A model generated the notes under the pieces. The model did no database searches and was not told where the DNA came from. It saw only the letters and a program-made list of their open reading frames with translations. Below, piece after piece: positions 39,580-48,068 of a stretch of 64,000 bases of DNA. A program made the position numbers and the translations under genes. The DNA is from Saitoella complicata NRRL Y-17804 (taxonomy: Eukaryota > Ascomycota > Saitoellomycetes > Saitoellales > Saitoellaceae): positions 346,799 to 410,798 of the forward strand of contig NW_017567000.1 of the NCBI RefSeq assembly GCF_001661265.1, given 5' to 3'. Within the stretch, counting starts at the first letter, position 1. The number at the start of each line of letters is the position of its first letter.

Positions 39580-39680
39580 GAGCATGAGGGAGAACGGTGT
39601 GTAAGAATAGCAATGAATATCAGATTACTTCCAAAAATCGCAGGTATCGTACAACGTTTATGTCTGCCTAGCACATGTGC

Positions 39681-41121
39681 TCAGTAGAAAGCCTGGTGTC
39701 CAGTAATCGCCCTTCCCAAGATCAACGCATGGATATCACTCTGTCCCTCATACGTCTGCACAACGAACAAGTTGTTCACAATCCTTCCAATATGATACTC
39801 ATCCGCAGCCGCATTCCCCCCAAAGATCTCCATCAACAACCTCGCTCCCTGAAGTGCCTTGTCACAGTTATTCCTCTTAATCAACGAGACCATCTCCGTC
39901 GCCAAGCGGCCGTCCTGCTTGGCTTTGCCGACCATCCACGCAGCAGAAAGACCAAGTGCGATTTCGGTGTTGACCTGTGCGAGCTTCTTCTGCACAAGCT
40001 GGAACTCAGCGAGGCTCTTGTTGAATTGCTTCCTCTCCAACGCATACGTCCTCGCAATATCAAGTGCACCTTCGAGCGCGCCCATCGTTCCCCACGCAAT
40101 CCCAAAACGGGCATTGTTGAGGCAGGAGAAGGGGCCCTTTAACCCTGTCACGTCAGGGAACATGTTCTCCTTCGGAACCTTGACGCCGTCCATGAGGACC
40201 ATACCCGTCACCGAAGCCCTCAACGCAATCTTGTTCTTGATCTGCGGCGTCTCGAGACCGGACATCCCGCGCTCAACCAAGAAGCCACGGATCTTTCCGT
40301 CCCATTGGCATTTGGCCCAAACGACGATCACGTCCGCGATCGGTGAGTTGGTGATCCAGGTCTTGGAGCCATTGAGTTCGTAGGTCCCGTCACTATTCTC
40401 CTTCGCGGTTGTCTCCATTGACGCAGGGTCTGAGCCGTGGTTGGGCTCGGTGAGTCCGAAAGCTCCAACGATTTCTCCCTTGGCGAGTTTAGGAAGGAAC
40501 TTGTCCTTTTGTTCTTGAGTTCCGAAGGTGTTGATGGGGTGCATGACGAGGGAGGACTGGACGGAGGATGTGGAGCGGTATCCAGAGTCGACTCTGTAGC
40601 GAAAGATCAGTCAATAAATGAATTCAAATTGTCGAAACCCCGTACCTACCTTTCAATTTCGCGGTTGATTAACCCGTAGGCAATGGAGGACACACCAGCG
40701 CATCCGTACCCCTCGATCGTAGGACCCAAGAATCCGAGCTCACCCATTTCCATAAGAATCTCCTTGTGATCGCCGCCTGTAGGAGGAAACGGTTAGAAAC
40801 CACCTTTATGACGCTCTTCCGTTTCAACATACTTTCTTGACGGGACTGTTCAAGTACGCGAGGCTGTAAACGAGTTTGACAGTAATCACGAGCCAAATTC
40901 GAGATTTCGCGTTCTTCGTCGGTAAGGAAGTGGTCCAAGTCGAGGGGATCTGTCAGAAGGGTCAGTCTGGTGATTCATATCCCAACAATGAACGGATCCT
41001 CCTGACCTTCCCAGTTGTACTTTGTGAAAGCACCACCACCCTGCGTCGCCATACTCCTTACACACGGAGATCCCTTGACACCAGCACGAGCCAAAGCGCG
41101 GAACGAAGACAGTCTGAACAT
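39681..41121 (-). CDS. Glutaryl-CoA dehydrogenase, mitochondrial
   Basis: Exons on the minus strand are 41007-41121, 40833-40949, 40650-40776 and 39681-40593 (introns of 57, 56 and 56 nt), giving 423 aa. The N-terminus [19 protein letters not shown] is a typical mitochondrial presequence. Family signatures: [82 protein letters not shown], and the catalytic Glu in [19 protein letters not shown]. This flavoenzyme oxidatively decarboxylates glutaryl-CoA to crotonyl-CoA in lysine/tryptophan catabolism, passing electrons to ETF. Crotonyl-CoA is then a substrate of an enoyl-CoA hydratase such as the one at 798-1774. It diverges from the aldehyde dehydrogenase gene across 418 bp. Confidence 0.95.
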
Positions 41122-41539
41122 AGTTGCTGTGCGATTGATACACGAGACGGGAGGGTATACCGGTAGGATCAGAGGCGGACGACGGGGTTAATTATACTTT
41201 CGGAGCCTAGGTTCAAACCTGGAGAGGTCGGAATGCGGGGTGCGTGATGCGCCGGCGCTCGGCGAGAATTCCTGCATTCGGCGAGAAGATGGGTAAAACG
41301 AAGACACGGAAGGCTGGATGGACATATCTTGGAAGTATTCGGATTGTCACAGAAACATCGTTTCACAGAGACGAGCCAAACAGCAACATGTTCGGGTCGT
41401 TTGAAGTCGGAATTTCGGCCACCCGAGGACATGTGAACCAGCGATACGCCCAGCTGATGAGCAGCCGAGATGACCTTGCCGACCTTTACGACCGCCATGA
41501 CCAGCGACGCTCAGCTGTCTGCAAGACGGCCGCCGAGCA
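41122..41539. promoter_or_regulatory. Divergent promoter, glutaryl-CoA dehydrogenase / aldehyde dehydrogenase
   Basis: No gene is supported. A short hairpin (CTAGG-TTCAAA-CCTGG) lies at 41208-41223; it superficially resembles a tRNA T-arm but no cloverleaf forms. Confidence 0.45.
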
Positions 41540-43178
41540 ATGTCACTTCTTAGGCAACTGATTCGTGGAAGCACCCGCTGGTCTTCCTCTAGAAGATTGG
41601 ACATAGCAATTCCCGCGCGACGGCCGTTCCATTCAATGTTCCGACCTCACTACACGAACGTCTTTCCCGGCGCCGAGATTGGGTCTTCACGCCAACGGAT
41701 CGAGATTGAGAATCCAGCGACTGAGGAAATCATATGTACTGTCGATGCAGCATCACCAGCCGACGTCAACGCTGCCGTAACCGCCGGAATGAAAGCTTTC
41801 CAATCGGGTATTTGGGCCAACAAGGACGTCAACCACCGTTTCGACGTCTTAATAAAGCTCGCGGACATGCTCAAATCACGCATGTCAGAATTTGCAAAAT
41901 GTGCAACCGTTTCTGATGGAAATTTAAAATGACATGCTGACAAGTAGCACAGACGAATCCCTCCAAACAGGCCGCCCAATCCGCGAGATGAACGCTCAAC
42001 TCGCCCGGCTTCCGGAATGGCTAACATACCACGCCTCACTTGCTCGAACCCATACAGGACGTATCCCACCTTTCAAAGGGAAGATGCTCAATACGCTGAC
42101 ATATTCCCCTCTCGGCGTCGTCGCGCAGATAACCCCATGGAACCATCCACTCCTGATTGCGATCAAGAAGATTGCACCGGCGTTGGCGGCGGGGAATAGT
42201 GTGGTGGTGAAGCCGAGTGAGTTGGCACCTGTGAGTGTTCTGCTCTTTGCGGAGATGGCACTCGAGGCGCGGATTCCGGAGGGTGTGTTGAACGTTGTCT
42301 GTGGTCTCGGCGCTGAGACTGGAAAAGCACTCTGCGAAGACTCACGGATTGCAAAGATCGATTTAACAGGTGGCACAGAGACTGGACGTGCGGTCTGTGC
42401 TGCTGCTGGAAAGAACCTGATCCCTGTCACAGCCGAGCTTGGCGGAAAGACGCCAGTTCTGGTATTCCCCGATATCGAGGTAGAACGCGCAGTGAAGGGA
42501 GCGTTGTTTGCCTCTTTCATTGCGGCGGGGCAGACATGTGTCACCGGCTCCCGTATCATCATACACGAAGATATCTACGACCAATTCGCTGCATCCTTCG
42601 TCGCCAAAGCAAACGCACTCAGAATCGGTGATCCACTCGACACGAAGACACAAGTTAGCACAGTCATCAACCGCGCCTCCATCGACCGCTGCCAACGCTT
42701 CGTCGACCAAGCCCTTTCCGAAGGCGGGAAGCTCCTCTGCGGAGGTTCCCCCGCTCCCGTCAACGGCAAAGGCCACTTCTTCCAGCCAACGGTAATCGAA
42801 GTCACACCCGAAATGGCTTTGGCAAACGAGGAAGTCTTCGGCCCTGTCATTGCCCTTATCCGTTCCCCTTCCCCTGCCCACATGCTCGCCACCGCAAACT
42901 CTACCCCCTTCGCCCTCGGCGCCGCACTCTGGACTTCATCCCTCTCCCTCGCCCACTCTGTCTCTCAACAACTCGACGCAGGGTTGGTGTGGGTCAACAC
43001 CCACCACAACAATGATCCGAGTAGTCCGTGGGGTGGGTGGAAGGACAGTGGGATGGGGAAGGAGAACGGGGTGGAGGCTTTTGAGGGGTATTTGAAGTGT
43101 AAAAGTACAGTTGTGAATTGGGGTGAGGCTGGGGGGGTTGATTGGTTTGAGGACAATAAAGGGGCGAGGTATGGCTAG
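41540..43178 (+). CDS. Aldehyde dehydrogenase family protein, probable mitochondrial
   Basis: Exons 41540-41900 and 41953-43178 (52-nt intron) give 528 aa. The splice yields SEFAKY-ESLQTGRPIREM, the expected ALDH helix. The first ~35 residues (MSLLRQLIRGSTRWSSSRRL) form a strong mitochondrial presequence. Family motifs: PWNHPLLIAIKKIAPALAAGN (oxyanion Asn), KPSELAPVS, LTGGTETGR (NAD loop), the catalytic Glu in TAELGGK and Cys in AAGQTCVTGSR, EEVFGPV, and a C-terminal GWKDSGMGKENG. It resembles broad-specificity or betaine-aldehyde-type NAD dehydrogenases; the substrate cannot be fixed from sequence. It converges on the dioxygenase gene with only 84 bp between stops. Confidence 0.93.
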
Positions 43179-43262
43179 ACCTGCAACTACGGTATGCCAT
43201 TGCTTCCGGTAGAAAGTGGTAAATTCATCGAGTTACGGTATGTTAGGGTATATACACTGTGG

Positions 43263-44363
43263 CTACTTCTTTCCATACGTAGCAGTCAACCTCTGCACAA
43301 GATAATCGAGTGTGTTAATCCTCTCATACTTCTTCTCCTTGCCATTCCTAAACGTCCCCTCCAACGCCTCAATCTCCGTCTCGTAGTTCGGATTCGCGAA
43401 GAACGCAATCGAATACCTTGCAGGATACACATCATTATCCGGTGAAGAGGCTGGAGCAACGACACGGTGTTCCGTTGACATGATTTTGTCATTGGACCAG
43501 CGTGCCAACAAATCACCCGCGTTAACGACGATCGTGCCGGGAATGGGTGGAGCGGCGATATACTGACCGGTAGGGGAGAGGACTTCCAGTCCGCCGGCTG
43601 AGTCTTGGAACAGGAGGGTGATGGTGCCGTAATCCGTATGCGCACCCGCTCGATTCGATTTATTTGCGCTGATCTGATCCTTCTTGACTGAAGGGTAGTG
43701 CAGAAGACGGAGATTATGGTCTTTCGCATCACAATGCTGATCAAACCAGCGGGGCTCTAAGCCCAGGCCAAGCGCGATGGAGGAGAGGACTTCGAGGTGG
43801 AGGGCGTGGCATTTCTCGAAGAAGTTTGTCATGGTGGATTTGAACTGCTCATCGTCTTTGGGCCAGCGGTTGGTGAATTCCTTGGGTGTGTCTGCGGGCA
43901 TTTCTTTTCCGATTTCCATGGACTCCTTGATATCGGGATTGGCTTTCTTCAACTTCTCAATCTCGTCCACGGAAGCAAGACGTGATACACGCTCGCGTCC
44001 AGCAGTGACATATCCCCTATTCGACTCCGGCGTCATCCATTGTAACTCAGCTTTCTCCTCCGTTGGACGTGCGAAAAACCTTGCACTCTCCTCGAACGTC
44101 GTATTCACCACATCTTTCGAAAGGACCTTTTCCCAGCCTTTGAGGTAGATGAACCCTGAATTGACGAAGCCTGAGAGAACTTCCTGGGCGACTGTTTCCT
44201 TGGAGAGACGCGAGCCGGAGAAGAAGGGCTCGAAGTTAATGATGGGGATGTGGAAGGAGTCGGGGGAGGCGGAAGTTGCGCTGTTGATTACCTTGGCTGT
44301 AGCGACAGGGTTCACCGTGGGAGCTGGGTGAGCTTTCAGAAGGATACGAGTCACTCGAAACAT
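43263..44363 (-). CDS. 2-oxoglutarate/Fe(II) dioxygenase, probable thymine 7-hydroxylase
   Basis: A single exon of 366 aa. The DIOX-N part starts at ~38 (FHIPIINFEPFFSG...) with GFIYLKGWE. The substrate-side segment TPESNRGYVTAGRERVSRL resembles, from memory, the TPE-NRGY-PGRE region of Neurospora thymine 7-hydroxylase. Metal ligands: His and Asp in AHTDYGTITLLF and the distal His in STEHRV; the 2-oxoglutarate Arg is in YPARYSIAFF. Thymine 7-hydroxylase oxidises thymine stepwise to iso-orotate. Assignment is strengthened by the divergent neighbour, an iso-orotate decarboxylase homologue 243 bp away. The N-terminal ~35 residues (MFRVTRILLKAHPAP...) resemble a mitochondrial presequence and are extra relative to the family core. 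Alternative: another thymine-hydroxylase-like dioxygenase of unknown substrate. Confidence 0.78.
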   Translation of the reverse strand: MFRVTRILLKAHPAPTVNPVATAKVINSATSASPDSFHIPIINFEPFFSGSRLSKETVAQEVLSGFVNSGFIYLKGWEKVLSKDVVNTTFEESARFFARPTEEKAELQWMTPESNRGYVTAGRERVSRLASVDEIEKLKKANPDIKESMEIGKEMPADTPKEFTNRWPKDDEQFKSTMTNFFEKCHALHLEVLSSIALGLGLEPRWFDQHCDAKDHNLRLLHYPSVKKDQISANKSNRAGAHTDYGTITLLFQDSAGGLEVLSPTGQYIAAPPIPGTIVVNAGDLLARWSNDKIMSTEHRVVAPASSPDNDVYPARYSIAFFANPNYETEIEALEGTFRNGKEKKYERINTLDYLVQRLTATYGKK

Positions 44364-44606
44364 CGTTGTCGTCGTTGAAGTGATTAGGTCGATGACAAGT
44401 CACTGAATTGCAAAAGACAAGATGTCTAGAGGCTCGGTAAGGATCCGACATTTGCGACTGCATCTTATCATCGTTTGCGCTGGGATCCCCCCGCCTCGAT
44501 ACGCCTACACGTGTCCTCGGATACCGTCGGCCAACCCGTCCGCACTGGCCGAGCCCCAAAACACAGATCAAATGACGCTGCGCTCTTTTCCCGAGAAACA
44601 ACCAAT
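44364..44606. promoter_or_regulatory. Shared divergent promoter of the putative thymine-salvage pair
   Basis: Only 243 bp separate the two ATGs, so the dioxygenase and decarboxylase genes are likely co-regulated. The decarboxylase frame is open back to ~44475 without a suitable ATG. No clear TATA box. Confidence 0.6.
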
Positions 44607-45782
44607 ATGTTTACCAGATCTGCCCTTCGACGAACACTGATGACAACCCAGCACCTCCACCCTCCTCCGATCTCCTCTCCTCTCCGCCAGATCTCCACCA
44701 TGACTTCGAAGAGCCCAGTTGTCGACATCCACACCCATGTGTACCTCCCCCGCTACATGGACCTGCTGCGCTCCCGCTCCGAAGTCCCTCGTGTCCTCAC
44801 CCTCCCCTCCGGGGACGAACGTCTCGTAATCCTCGCCGACGAAGCGAAACACGCATCCGATACTTCACAAGGCCGACCAATTGGGTCAGAGTATTATGAC
44901 ATTGCAAAGAAGATGGAGTTTATGGATCAGCACGGAATTGATATCTCGGTTATTTCCCTCGCGAACCCATGGCTGGATTTCCTGGGATTGGGACAAGCGG
45001 CACCGATGGCGAGAATGTTGAACACCGATATCGAGAAGATCTGTGCTGAATCAGACGGGAGACTCTTCGCCTTCGGAGTTCTTCCGCTCGTTGAAGACTC
45101 CCTAGCCGCCTCTACCTGCGTGAAAGAGATCGAAACCATCACATCCACTTTCCCCCACATCCGGGGCATCATCCTCGGCTCCCGCGGTCTCGGCCACGGT
45201 CTCGACGACCCCGCCCTCGACCCAGTCTACTCCGCCCTCGAAGCCTCAGGGCTCATGATCTTCCTCCACCCGCACTACGGCACCGGAAACGAATCATTCG
45301 GGCCCCGGAGTAACGGGCACGTACTCCCCCTCGCCCTAGGATTCCCGTTCGAAACCACAACCTCGATCGTCCGCCTAATCCTGTCCGGCGTCCTCGACCG
45401 ATTCCCAAACCTCCGCATTCTCCTCGCCCACTCCGGTGGAACACTCCCTTTCCTCGCTGGACGGCTGGATAGTTGCGTCGCGCACGATCCACAAGTCGCT
45501 TCACGTCTCAAACTCAAACCGTCAGAATACCTGATGAAGATGTGTTATGACGCTGTAGTGTATCATGAGGTTGGACTCAAAGCGACGACGGAGTTGGTGG
45601 GCGAGGGGAGGGTTATGTTTGGGACTGATCATCCGTTTTTCCCGCCGTTGAAGGGCAAAGACGGGGAGGAGTGGATGAGTGTTACGACGAATTCTGCTGC
45701 TGTGAAGGCTGTGCTTGGAGAAGAGGGAGGTGAGGGGGTTATGGGTGGAAATGCGGTGAGGATCTTGGGATTGGATAGATGA
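44607..45782 (+). CDS. Amidohydrolase-superfamily decarboxylase, probable iso-orotate (5-carboxyuracil) decarboxylase
   Basis: A single exon of 391 aa. Metal and active-site elements: VVDIHTHVYLP (HxH), FLHPHYG, LLAHSGGTLPFLAGR and MFGTDHPFFPP. Segments such as FMDQHGIDISVISLANPW, IRGIILGSRGLGHGLDDP, and GHVLPLALGFPFETT are, from memory, nearly those of the structurally characterised fungal iso-orotate decarboxylase, which converts 5-carboxyuracil to uracil and CO2 using zinc. A 5-carboxyvanillate or ACMSD-type activity is the alternative. The first ATG gives a 31-residue Arg/Ser/Thr-rich lead (MFTRSALRRTLMTTQ...) like a mitochondrial presequence; an internal ATG at 44700 (MTSKSPVVD) would give a cytosolic form of the family's usual length. 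Divergent partner: the putative thymine 7-hydroxylase. Confidence 0.85.
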   Translation: MFTRSALRRTLMTTQHLHPPPISSPLRQISTMTSKSPVVDIHTHVYLPRYMDLLRSRSEVPRVLTLPSGDERLVILADEAKHASDTSQGRPIGSEYYDIAKKMEFMDQHGIDISVISLANPWLDFLGLGQAAPMARMLNTDIEKICAESDGRLFAFGVLPLVEDSLAASTCVKEIETITSTFPHIRGIILGSRGLGHGLDDPALDPVYSALEASGLMIFLHPHYGTGNESFGPRSNGHVLPLALGFPFETTTSIVRLILSGVLDRFPNLRILLAHSGGTLPFLAGRLDSCVAHDPQVASRLKLKPSEYLMKMCYDAVVYHEVGLKATTELVGEGRVMFGTDHPFFPPLKGKDGEEWMSVTTNSAAVKAVLGEEGGEGVMGGNAVRILGLDR

Positions 45783-46157
45783 CATTTACATTAAAGGAAT
45801 TCACGGAAGCTGCAGACGATCCGTCGGAATGTATCAGGGTTCCTCGCAACGATCGTGAAATTGAAAGCAGATGCAGACTGTTCAAGAACTACCAGCCCTG
45901 AAATGTCTCTTTTGAATTTTCCGAGAAAAGAGGCCGGTCGGCTCAATTTACCCTCGGCGCGCAACTCCTTCATTCCCCACGACCGCCGTTTGCAAATCAT
46001 CGACGGCGCGTTGCAGCAGATCAATTGACAACATGGATGTCTCCGCGCACCTCATACGCCTCCAGCTAGCCACCCTGGAATCCCTTGGCATTAATATTCC
46101 TTGGCCTCCTTAACCTCCAATTGCGATCGTAGACCAAGCTCCAAGCACCAAACGACC
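45783..46157. promoter_or_regulatory. Upstream region of the 105-aa protein gene, with a possible uORF
   Basis: No independent gene is supported. Just before the next CDS lies a complete 26-codon frame (46033-46113) starting MDVSAHLIRLQLATLE. It ends 44 nt before the main ATG, so it would act as a uORF if the transcript starts upstream of it. Confidence 0.4.
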
Positions 46158-46532
46158 ATGACTCCTCCGAGAAAGCACCGCACCTTCAGCTTCAGCAATC
46201 CAGAGGCGGCACTGGCTGCACCGGATCACGTCGCGAAACCGTCGCATGCTTCGTTTGATCATGAACGACCAGTCTTAACGGAGGAGGGGAGGCACGAGAT
46301 GGAGCAAGGTTAGGTATTGCTCGATCGGAATTGTGTGATGTGTTTCTGACGATGATGCATTGTAGCCCGGGAGCATCATGAAGAACGTCGACAGAGGCTT
46401 ATTCAGGACGCGACGATGGCGAATGAGCACTACCGCTCTCACGCGGTAGGGTCGTCGTCGCAAGCGCAGCACGAGAAACCGTCGTGGTTTAAGCGTTTCT
46501 TTGGGTGGTGTTTCTATAAACAGTCTAGCTGA
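46158..46532 (+). CDS. Small conserved fungal protein (105 aa), unknown function
   Basis: Exons 46158-46308 and 46366-46532 (57-nt intron) give 105 aa. It begins MTPPRKHRTFSFSNPEAALAA. A charged central helix spans the splice (GRHEMEQ-AREHHEERRQRLIQ), and it ends in WFKRFFGWCFYKQSS. The C-terminal aromatic/basic stretch could be an amphipathic membrane-binding helix, with a Cys as possible lipidation site; this is inference. No family is recognised. Coding is supported by an intron with consensus ends, frame preservation and a clear start context. It is tail-to-tail with the RNF220-like gene, 95 bp apart. Confidence 0.65.
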
Positions 46533-46627
46533 CAGGTGCAGAACCGGAGGAGGAATGAGCTGCATCATGTATTCAAGGAGCACCACTACCTATACCCTCA
46601 CACCATACCAATATACCATCTACCCCC

Positions 46628-47787
46628 TCACAAATAGATCCTCCTCAGATCCTTCGGCGTAGTGATACTCTTACACTGCGGACACAACTTCTGGAAACTC
46701 CCCAAACACTGCAACCAACACTCCTCGCAGAAACAATGATAGCACACGACGCTGATGACTGGGGTTTTGTAGGGGCCTAGGCAGATGTTGCAGCGATAGG
46801 CGTGTTGGGATTGGGATTCGAGTTCGTGGATGCGGGTGCGGAGGGAGTGGAGGAGGAGGTCGGTGGCGGCTAGGTTGGTTGGGTTTGTGGGTGTTGTAGT
46901 GGAGGTTGAGTGATCTTTCCAGCCTGGGGGTTCGATCCAGGCTGTTTCCATTACGTCCACATCAACCTCTGGCTCTTGACCCTCCGACACGCCCAGCGCG
47001 TCTGTCTCCACCACAGCATTGACCACCTTCAAACTCTCCTCCCCATACTGCGCCTCCCCATAAACAACCTCGTCATCCCCATCAATATCAACCTCAACAT
47101 CATCCTCCCCATCTCCGTCTCCACTTGCTTTGGAAGCACTCCCAGTCGAAGCCAACTGCACATGTCCACTCCCCTCCATCAACGCAGTCGCACGCACCCG
47201 ACTCTGTCCAGCCCACGAGTACTCCTCCCCCCATCCATTCCGATCCCTCTCCCTTCGTTCCGCTTCCCGTCGGGTTTCGAGGCAGATCTCGACGTGTGCG
47301 GAGACATCTTCGAGAGATCCAAAGACCGGTATGGAGCAGATTGGACACGTGCTTGCCGCGGTATCGGGTTCATCGTATTCCTTCGCAGCATTCCTCGCTC
47401 GCGTCAACGCTTCCGTTTTCCGTCTTTTCCGGTTGCGGCGTACGGTGGTTAACAGCCCCTCCGCTTTCGCATCCGCTTTAGCGCACCGTCTCGTCCCAGC
47501 CAGCGTTGTCGTAACGTCCTTGACCTTCTTCCTCGCCACAGCAGCGGCACCTCGACGGTTAGTACCCATCACGGGCGCAGTATCGAACTTCGCGAGCTCC
47601 TCATCGTAGTGCGCATCAATCTCGGAAGTCGAGATGGAGAGATCACAGACTGGACATATCGTTTGCGGTACGATCTCGATCCCTGGCTGCGCACGGGGCT
47701 TCTTGATTCTGATCTTTAGGCCGGTTGATCTGCTCTTTGTCAGCACAGCGCAATAGCATGCGATAAAAGGGCATACTCGGACGGCAT
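46628..47787 (-). CDS. RING-type E3 ubiquitin ligase, RNF220-like, with UBZ-type zinc finger
   Basis: Exons on the minus strand are 47777-47787 (11 nt, MPS plus two bases) and 46628-47729 (47-nt intron), giving 370 aa. After MPSE-STGLKIRIKKP come two zinc knuckles: CPVCDLSISTSEIDAHYDEEL and CPICSIPVF...VSAHVEICL, the second with the C2HC spacing of UBZ4/Rad18-type fingers. A basic linker lies between them and an acidic stretch follows. A C-terminal C3HC4 RING (CNICLGPYK...VVCYHCFCEECW...CPQC) ends two turns before the stop, as in RNF220. Relatives ubiquitinate nuclear substrates. The tiny first exon is chosen because the GTATGC/CAG intron then keeps frame; the unspliced frame upstream lacks similarity. 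Confidence 0.8.
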
Positions 47788-48068
47788 CTTTGCACCTCAG
47801 GACATTCTTTCGAACCTTCAGGCGATCTGTATTGTCGATGGATGGGTTGACGTACCCACGCATTGTGCACAGACAGCCTGCGCCGGGGAGCACCCGTAGC
47901 TGCAACTAAAAAACCTTATGATAATGTGCCGCCCACGATAAGCAGATTAAGAATTGTCGATTTAAATTTAGCCAGTAGCTGTCCTGAGATGTATCCTATA
48001 ACGCTGCCAATCCATGGCTAACTGCTGCAATATCGTCCTGTAGGCTGGTTCCTCCATGATCGCCTCGT

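Noticed and set aside
41205-41225. T-arm-like hairpin in the GCDH/ALDH spacer
   Set aside because: It has a six-base loop and no other tRNA elements nearby.
43263-44363. Isopenicillin N synthase, forming a beta-lactam cluster with the acyltransferase-like gene at 33876
   Set aside because: The dioxygenase has the thymine-hydroxylase-like segment and lies beside a decarboxylase; no ACV synthetase is present and 8 kb of unrelated genes intervene.
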